Assembly: GCA_002373505.1 (NCBI GenBank)
Contig: DFKE01000015.1
Span: forward strand, 12,602 to 76,601
Reading direction: 5' to 3'
Source of the DNA: Bacteroidales bacterium UBA3653
GTDB lineage: Bacteria > Bacteroidota > Bacteroidia > Bacteroidales > Paludibacteraceae
Length of the DNA stretch: 64,000 nt
Shown: positions 59,251 to 64,000 of the stretch, one piece after another
Layout of the letters: the number at the start of each line of letters is the position of its first letter
How positions within the stretch are numbered: the stretch's first letter is position 1
Position numbers and translations under genes: made by a program
Notes under the pieces: generated by a model
Told to the model about the DNA's origin: nothing
Databases searched by the model: none
Seen by the model: only the letters and a program-made list of their open reading frames with translations

Positions 59251-59285
59251 AGAAAAGAGCGGTTTAAAGACCGTTCTTTTCTTTT
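59251..59285 (+). terminator. Terminator after nifJ
   Basis: AGAAAAGAGCGGT / ACCGTTCTTTTCT 13-bp stem, then CTTTTT. Confidence 0.88.
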
Positions 59286-59286
59286 T

Positions 59287-59330
59287 GGGGTCCCCGCAAA
59301 TTTTAATTTGTGGGGAGAGGAGGGAGTGCG
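59287..59330. repeat. Intergenic hairpin repeat GGGGTCCCCG, copy B
   Basis: Second copy of the 184-225 element, with the same GGGG-TCCCCGCAAAT, ATTTGTGGGGAGAG and GGAGTGC parts. Confidence 0.8.
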
Positions 59331-59438
59331 GTTACTTTCCGCAAAACGTGTTTTGCGAGTCGTAACAAGCCACTTCCGACGAGGGTACAGCGTGGTAATA
59401 TTACTATAAGGATTGCGCGTATATGCGCGTGCATAGTG

Positions 59439-59473
59439 AGAAACACGGCAGGCATCGAACCTGCCGTGTTTCT
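59439..59473. other. Perfect 14-bp hairpin with T-loop-like sequence on the minus strand
   Basis: AGAAACACGGCAGG / CCTGCCGTGTTTCT; the 7-nt loop reads TTCGATG on the minus strand, like a tRNA T loop. The 490-bp gap between nifJ and the next gene holds this, a smaller dyad (59403-59436) and a terminator, so an untranslated RNA is possible. Confidence 0.55.
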
Positions 59474-59550
59474 GTATACGCTCTCTTTGTTATGACAAGC
59501 TTTTTTTTCTTGCTCCGTTTCTCTCCTCATACCCTCTCTATGTTCTTTGT

Positions 59551-59578
59551 CCCGCATGGTATGCGGGGCGTTCTTTTT
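59551..59578 (+). terminator. Terminator-like hairpin
   Basis: CCCGCAT-GGT-ATGCGGG then GCGTTCTTTTT. Confidence 0.6.
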
Positions 59579-59663
59579 CGGTGCTTGTGTGTAGCGGATT
59601 ACCGCAATATGTGCTACTAAAAAATGCGAGTTTTGGGTACTTGTGTACGTGCCCGAAAAGCAG

Positions 59664-59671
59664 TAATTTTG
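59664..59671 (+). promoter_or_regulatory. -7 box of the secreted-protein run
   Basis: TAATTTTG, with TGCCCGAAAAGCAG giving the same 14-nt spacing; 49 bp before the ATG. Confidence 0.65.
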
Positions 59672-59719
59672 CAGCGTGAAAAATTTTTTCATTTAACGAA
59701 TATATAAATATCTACTATT

Positions 59720-60331
59720 ATGCGCAAATGTTGTATCTTTTTGATGCTCCTTTTTGCTTCTGTAATGGTGCAGGCAAAAGGCAACGGTATTCCTTCTGAG
59801 ATCTTCAAAAACGGGAAAGTGAAGTACGATAAATCGACCAACACCTTGGTGTTAGAGGATGGATTTATGTTCAGCCTCGGTAAGGGTTTGGTGGTCTTCG
59901 AGACCGGCAAGGACCTTCATATCCTGCTCAAAGGGAATGCAGAATTCAAGGCTGCGTTGGTATTCAAGGACAATTTGATCATCGAGGCAGCACAACCGGC
60001 TAAACTCTCTGTTACCTCTAATATCAGCGGTTCGGCTCTGCAGTGCCCGTCGCTGACGATTAACAAAGATGCCGCTGTCTCACTCATGTCCCGTAATTCA
60101 CAGGAAGGCATGTATGCCCTCTTCTGTGAAGCCATTACGGTCAATGCCGCTACGCTGATAGCAGAAGTAAGCACAGCAAATCTGGCAGTAGTGACCAAAG
60201 AACTGAATCTCAACGGCAGCTGGTTAGAGAAACCAAAAGGCGGTTTCGTCGATACCGAGAAAGCCTGCATCTGCTTCGGCGACGGTATGCCGGCTAAACG
60301 TGTGCGTATCACTCCTGAAGTGCAGAAATAA
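59720..60331 (+). CDS. Secreted protein, beta-solenoid-like, unknown function
   Basis: 203 residues; signal peptide MRKCCIFLMLLFASVMVQA. KVKYDKSTNTLVLEDGFMF followed by LHILLKGNAEFKAALVFKDNLIIEA resembles the start of the 62212 protein (KVSFDPATNTLTLNNATI, TIMLKGTDNYI), a right-handed beta-repeat type domain common in exported Bacteroidales proteins. Lacks the tail motif. First gene of the run; its stop overlaps the next start (TAATG). Confidence 0.7.
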   Translation: MRKCCIFLMLLFASVMVQAKGNGIPSEIFKNGKVKYDKSTNTLVLEDGFMFSLGKGLVVFETGKDLHILLKGNAEFKAALVFKDNLIIEAAQPAKLSVTSNISGSALQCPSLTINKDAAVSLMSRNSQEGMYALFCEAITVNAATLIAEVSTANLAVVTKELNLNGSWLEKPKGGFVDTEKACICFGDGMPAKRVRITPEVQK

Positions 60332-61683
60332 TGAAGCATCTCTTATCCTTTGTGCTTTGCTCCGTGTTTCTTGTTACGGCAAAGGCGGAGCTGATCATCC
60401 CTCGCGATTCGGTGCCGGAGGATCATCTGGCTTGGTTCGGCCTGCGCGGAGCGGTACAGGAGGTGACGGAGTATGACTATAACAACTACGGCAAGAAGAT
60501 CTGGCGGTTCGACACCCGCGGGCGGCTGACGGAATACTACGAATATACGCATCCTTTCTTCGAGAACGGAGGTTGCGTCTTCGGGCTCTGGGCGCATTAC
60601 CGCTACGCTTACGACGAGCAAGGAAAAATCATCTTCGAGGAGACCTACAACGCCGATCATAACACGGTGGATGAGTGGGCGGATCTGACGCTCGAGCTCT
60701 TTCCTCCGCAATACAAGGGGGCGGATTTCCGGGACAAAGCAGAGAAAGAACACGGCGACACGACGTTCTGTTATAATCAATGGACGCCGGACGGCCCGAC
60801 GAGCAATTATTTCGGTATTCGGTATGACCGTAAGGGTAACTGGTTCGAGATGGTCCATACGAGTGAGGATGGCTATACATGCGCGAGCGTGATCGTGCGC
60901 GAAATAAAATATTATAAGGATATAGCGCTCTTCGATCTGCCGGTAGGCGTGAAGGCGGTCAGCCATCAATGGAAGTCCGACGGACGAAAATGGGGCAACC
61001 GCTACGAGTTCGACCGGGAAGGTAACATGACCTCTTTCCGTTCATGGGTGGATGAAGAGGCGCTGTACGAATGGACTCCCGCAGACGAAGAGTTAGGCTC
61101 AGATTTTATTGTACCGGGAGCCAACGACAAGGCGCGCGAGGTCGAGTACTGGCCCACCGCAGTTTTGGGTGAACTGAAGGCGCTGCCGTCGGGTGTCCAA
61201 GAGAAAGACGCTTTCTATCTCTGCTTCGACTATATGGGCTACGCCTTTGAGGGCAATCTCTACCCTTTGCACGACGGATGGTGGATCGTAATGAGCCATT
61301 GGTGCCTGGATGAAGACCTGACGATGTATCTGGACGAAGAGGACGAGAACGGCGAGCCTATCCCTGCCGCTTCGCGCTATAAAGATCCCTTTGCCGGCAT
61401 GCGCTATCCGATTATCAAGACCGATTCGGTCAGTTTCATCTCCCGTAACTACGGCGGTCAGACCATCAAACTGTACAAAGAGTCCGAGGGCAAGAAAGTA
61501 TGGGACAAACTGAAGGTCTCCTGCCATCTGGACGTCGTCGATGCGGATCCCAAGACGCGCCGCGTCCTATGCCGGACGAACCCGAATAACTGGGACTGGG
61601 AAGAGTCCCCGCAGTACTACGCCGTCTTTGGATGGATGGACGAGGAGTGGGTCTGCGCTAACCTTTTAACCACTTGCCCATGA
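60331..61683 (+). CDS. Exported protein with YD-like repeats, unknown function
   Basis: 450 residues; signal peptide about 1-19 (MKHLLSFVLCSVFLVTAKA). Early region contains YDYNNYGKKIWRFDTRGRLTEYYEY, YAYDEQGKIIFEETY, IRYDRKGNWFEM and YEFDREGNMTSF, the YD/RHS-like spacing of short beta-hairpin repeats; the C-terminal half is different (FYLCFDYMGYAFEGNLYPL). Translationally coupled to the genes on both sides (overlaps of 1 and 4 bp). Role unknown. Confidence 0.7.
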   Translation: MKHLLSFVLCSVFLVTAKAELIIPRDSVPEDHLAWFGLRGAVQEVTEYDYNNYGKKIWRFDTRGRLTEYYEYTHPFFENGGCVFGLWAHYRYAYDEQGKIIFEETYNADHNTVDEWADLTLELFPPQYKGADFRDKAEKEHGDTTFCYNQWTPDGPTSNYFGIRYDRKGNWFEMVHTSEDGYTCASVIVREIKYYKDIALFDLPVGVKAVSHQWKSDGRKWGNRYEFDREGNMTSFRSWVDEEALYEWTPADEELGSDFIVPGANDKAREVEYWPTAVLGELKALPSGVQEKDAFYLCFDYMGYAFEGNLYPLHDGWWIVMSHWCLDEDLTMYLDEEDENGEPIPAASRYKDPFAGMRYPIIKTDSVSFISRNYGGQTIKLYKESEGKKVWDKLKVSCHLDVVDADPKTRRVLCRTNPNNWDWEESPQYYAVFGWMDEEWVCANLLTTCP

Positions 61684-62192
61684 TTATGGTAACGATCTGT
61701 CTTCTCATAGCAATAGGAGCGATAGTCTATTACTATCTGCATGCTCATCCTCGTCCTTCGGAGCCGAAGTGCAAGTATGGTTGCCCGGTGCCGAAACCAA
61801 AGAAGCCTGCCAAACCCTCCAACGTCATCTACGAGGATGACTCGCGTCTCTTGTCTTTCGAGGCGGACGGACTGAGTCTGCGCTACAAGGGTCAGATATA
61901 CCGCTTTGCTTGCCAGCCTCATGAACCGATGGCCATCATCCTGAAAAAAGGCGAGGCGGTAGTCTATATCCACAATGCCTTTGATGTGACGGAGGAATCT
62001 AGGTGTTTTCTCCGAAACCCGGATTACCAATGTCATACCATCACCGGAGAATACCATGACGCCGAGCATTTCTGCCTCTTGCTGACTACGGCTATTGATG
62101 GGTTCTATGAATGTCAATTGAACGAGGTGGAACAGAGCCTGTTCGCTTCTCGTCTCCGTTTGGGAAGAAAAGATTATCGCTATAAAAACTAA
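61680..62192 (+). CDS. Membrane-anchored small protein, unknown function
   Basis: 170 residues from ATG 61680, which overlaps the preceding stop (ATGA). One N-terminal helix (MIMVTICLLIAIGAIVYYYL), a Pro/Lys linker with two Cys (CKYGCPVPKPKKPAKP), then a soluble domain of about 125 residues (YRFACQPHEPMAIILKKGEAVVYIHNAFDV). Met at 61686 is an alternative. Coupled to the previous gene; no recognised family. Confidence 0.65.
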   Translation: MIMVTICLLIAIGAIVYYYLHAHPRPSEPKCKYGCPVPKPKKPAKPSNVIYEDDSRLLSFEADGLSLRYKGQIYRFACQPHEPMAIILKKGEAVVYIHNAFDVTEESRCFLRNPDYQCHTITGEYHDAEHFCLLLTTAIDGFYECQLNEVEQSLFASRLRLGRKDYRYKN

Positions 62193-62211
62193 TAATCAAA
62201 ACAATACTATT

Positions 62212-63696
62212 ATGCGTAAATTTACTCTTTTCCTCGCAGCCCTCTGCTGCTGCGCAATGATGAATGCCGTTAACTATAGCCTCACGATAGCAGGCATTAC
62301 TGTAACGGACGTTAACAAAACCGATGTGCTGGGCGACGGCAAAGTTAGTTTTGACCCTGCCACCAACACGCTCACGCTCAACAACGCCACCATCGAGACT
62401 ACCGGCAACAGCGCGATTATTTGGTCGGATTTCGCCTCGACATTGACGATTATGCTCAAAGGCACGGACAACTACATCTCTATGTCCGGTGTCCCGGATT
62501 ATACCGGCGCTATCCATACCATGGGGCGGCTGCTGATCACCTCGGAGGAGAACCCCTCTTCTGTAGCGGAACTGAAAATCGTAACTTCCGGTACCGACGG
62601 GGCACCGGCTATCTGGTCCTACACAGGAGATATTTTCATTGAGAATCCGATTAGTGTCAATCTGCAGGGAGCCGGCAACGGAGCCGGAACTATCTATTCG
62701 CAATCAGGCGGAAAACTGATTATTGATGGCGCTACCGTTTATATGATGCCTTGCCGTATTCGTACCGGCGGAACAGTCATCGCTCGCAGTGCCATCACCT
62801 CGCCTTCGGATGCAGTGGTCGTTTCTGACGGACGAATCATGCGGTCAGGAACGTCTTCGGAGTACAGCAAAACCACTCAAGTTGTCATCTCATCTAACCT
62901 GCGCAGACTGATCTATGGCGCAACGCCGAAGAACGTAGGGAACAAAGTGAGGGTAAACGATAATCCGTCAACGGAAAGCCAAGCTTATGCCTGGATTGAG
63001 CTCGCCGATTATATCAATCTCACTGCCACGCCTGCGGAAGGGTATGCCTTCACCGGTTGGTATGACAAGAATAACCAACTGCTCAGTACCGAAAACCCAT
63101 ACTCAAACCATCAACTGATGACCGAGAACACCACCCTTATCTACGGCCAGTTTGAGGAGCAAGAACAAGGCGATACACGTACAATCATCACGCATGTAGA
63201 AGTTAACAACTGGGATCCTTCGTTCATCAAAGCAGGCATGGACTGGTGGTGCGGTCACATTGACGACTCGCTTGCACTGGTTCTTCAAGTTCCGGCTGAT
63301 GCACCGTATAAATTTAGTTACACCTATTTATATAATGTTACAGAAAACGACAGAAAAGTAGATGGAAATGAAATCACTCCGGGCATCTATCGCCTTGAAA
63401 TCAACTTACGAATTGATGGAGATGAAGCGTTATTATATCGTTTCCCGGACTGGACAGAAGAAATAGCCATGACGGGTACTGTCAATGGACAAGAATGCCG
63501 TGTAACTTCACCGACATCATATCCCACATGGAGTTCTTGCTTTATTTACACGCCTGAATTTGTTGTTGAAGCACAAGGCATTGACGAAGTGAGTCAAGAG
63601 TCGAGAGTAGAAAGTAGAAAGGTCATTCGCAACGGTCAGTTGCTCATCGAGCGCAACGGCAAGACCTATAATGCCCTCGGCACGGAGGTGAAATAA
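62212..63696 (+). CDS. Secreted protein with InlB-B-like repeat and C-terminal tail motif
   Basis: 494 residues. Signal peptide MRKFTLFLAALCCCAMMNA, then beta-repeat domain (KVSFDPATNTLTLNNATI, about 35-230), a Flg_new/InlB-B-type repeat (NLTATPAEGYAFTGWYD, near 263), a beta domain (about 320-450), and, after a heptamer-array linker (SQESRVESRK), the tail VIRNGQLLIERNGKTYNALG. The signal-peptide DNA is nearly identical to that of the next gene. Presumably surface-exposed; function unknown. Confidence 0.75.
   Translation: MRKFTLFLAALCCCAMMNAVNYSLTIAGITVTDVNKTDVLGDGKVSFDPATNTLTLNNATIETTGNSAIIWSDFASTLTIMLKGTDNYISMSGVPDYTGAIHTMGRLLITSEENPSSVAELKIVTSGTDGAPAIWSYTGDIFIENPISVNLQGAGNGAGTIYSQSGGKLIIDGATVYMMPCRIRTGGTVIARSAITSPSDAVVVSDGRIMRSGTSSEYSKTTQVVISSNLRRLIYGATPKNVGNKVRVNDNPSTESQAYAWIELADYINLTATPAEGYAFTGWYDKNNQLLSTENPYSNHQLMTENTTLIYGQFEEQEQGDTRTIITHVEVNNWDPSFIKAGMDWWCGHIDDSLALVLQVPADAPYKFSYTYLYNVTENDRKVDGNEITPGIYRLEINLRIDGDEALLYRFPDWTEEIAMTGTVNGQECRVTSPTSYPTWSSCFIYTPEFVVEAQGIDEVSQESRVESRKVIRNGQLLIERNGKTYNALGTEVK
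63592..63619. repeat. Period-7 array coding for the tail linker
   Basis: AGTCAAG, AGTCGAG, AGTAGAA, AGTAGAA in frame, just before the tail motif. Confidence 0.85.
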
Positions 63697-63721
63697 GCTT
63701 AATACTTAAAACAATACTATT

Positions 63722-64000
63722 ATGCGAAAATTTACTCTTTTCCTCGCAGCCCTTTGCTGCGCAGTAGCCGCTCATGCGGTGGATTACACCGTTAAGTTTG
63801 CCGTCAACGGCACAGTGAAGTTCTCGGTCAGCTTGTCCGAAGGAACATCAGCCAAAACGGTACGGGAATATGGAGAAACTATGCGGGAGCAAGTTGTGTT
63901 CCCCAACTACTACACTTTTCGTAAATGGGATCAGAAATTTGCGGAAGTGACTCAAGACGTCACCTATAATGCTCTGTATATCATGAAAGACGGCGATCTG
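63722..64000 (+). CDS. Secreted protein, 5' part (runs off the window)
   Basis: The ATG at 63722 opens a frame that stays open for 93 codons to the window end. Signal peptide MRKFTLFLAALCCAVAAHA is the same as in the preceding gene apart from its end, and the leader ACAATACTATTATGCG is also shared. The visible mature part (FAVNGTVKFSVSLSEGTSAKTV, NYYTFRKWDQKFAEVTQDVTYNALY) looks like the MucBP/InlB-B type beta-grasp repeat. Likely the next member of the same paralog array. Confidence 0.75.
   Translation, partial: MRKFTLFLAALCCAVAAHAVDYTVKFAVNGTVKFSVSLSEGTSAKTVREYGETMREQVVFPNYYTFRKWDQKFAEVTQDVTYNALYIMKDGDL

Overview
The window looks like a chromosomal segment of an uncultured member of Bacteroidota, order Bacteroidales; the family cannot be fixed from the sequence. 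Evidence: TAnnTTTG promoter -7 boxes, a SusC-like TonB-dependent receptor, two proteins ending in type IX secretion (T9SS)-like C-terminal domains, DUF6913/CotH/CYTH-type genes, and tRNA genes without encoded CCA. It opens at the end of an rRNA operon (5S rRNA) and closes inside a secreted-protein gene.

Layout. 1-8.9 kb: 5S rRNA, HD hydrolase, GH3 beta-glucosidase, then a minus-strand group (LemA, TPM-domain protein, CotH-kinase protein, CYTH phosphatase), tRNA-Ser(GCU), a small DNA-binding-like protein and a divergent Ser/Thr kinase. 8.9-15.3 kb: an A+T-rich accessory region with a 1-kb, highly structured, gene-free stretch followed by four envelope genes (lipoprotein, outer-membrane-like protein, FlgT/DUF6175-like protein, periplasmic helical protein) and a 53-codon ORF. 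15.3-29.6 kb: minus-strand TetR plus a split acyl-CoA dehydratase activase, universal stress protein, mltG, mutS, TonB receptor, engB, cstA, then tRNA-Val. 29.8-45.4 kb: PAP2 phosphatase, an envelope trio (IgGFc-binding/PKD protein, OmpA protein, IgGFc-binding/PKD protein), secreted endonuclease I, pssA, ampG-like transporter, a PpiD-like chaperone and an OB-fold-like lipoprotein. 45.5-59.2 kb: infC-rpmI-rplT, dapA, DUF6913, ligA, secreted EEP-family protein, divIC, ruvC, ferredoxin, AAA/DUF4143 ATPase and pyruvate:ferredoxin oxidoreductase. 59.7-64 kb: a plus-strand run of secreted paralog-like proteins.

How the genes work together: ferredoxin and PFOR point to anaerobic pyruvate oxidation, and the activase pair suggests radical acyl-CoA dehydration or a related activation step. 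GH3, the TonB receptor and the many signal peptides fit a polysaccharide/peptide-scavenging gut or rumen-type lifestyle. T9SS-like tails plus a second short C-terminal motif (NGQLLI..RNGKTY...G.EVK type) mark exported proteins.

The most unusual signal is not a gene. The window is full of short-period arrays whose words differ from site to site but whose period is strict: 7, 8 or 9 bp in one class and 11 bp in another. They sit between genes, across start and stop codons, and in frame inside conserved genes (cstA, dapA, ligA, activase). Alongside them are GC-rich palindromes inserted in engB and dapA, and a promoter architecture with a TCAAAA-like element exactly 14 nt before the -7 box at about eleven promoters.
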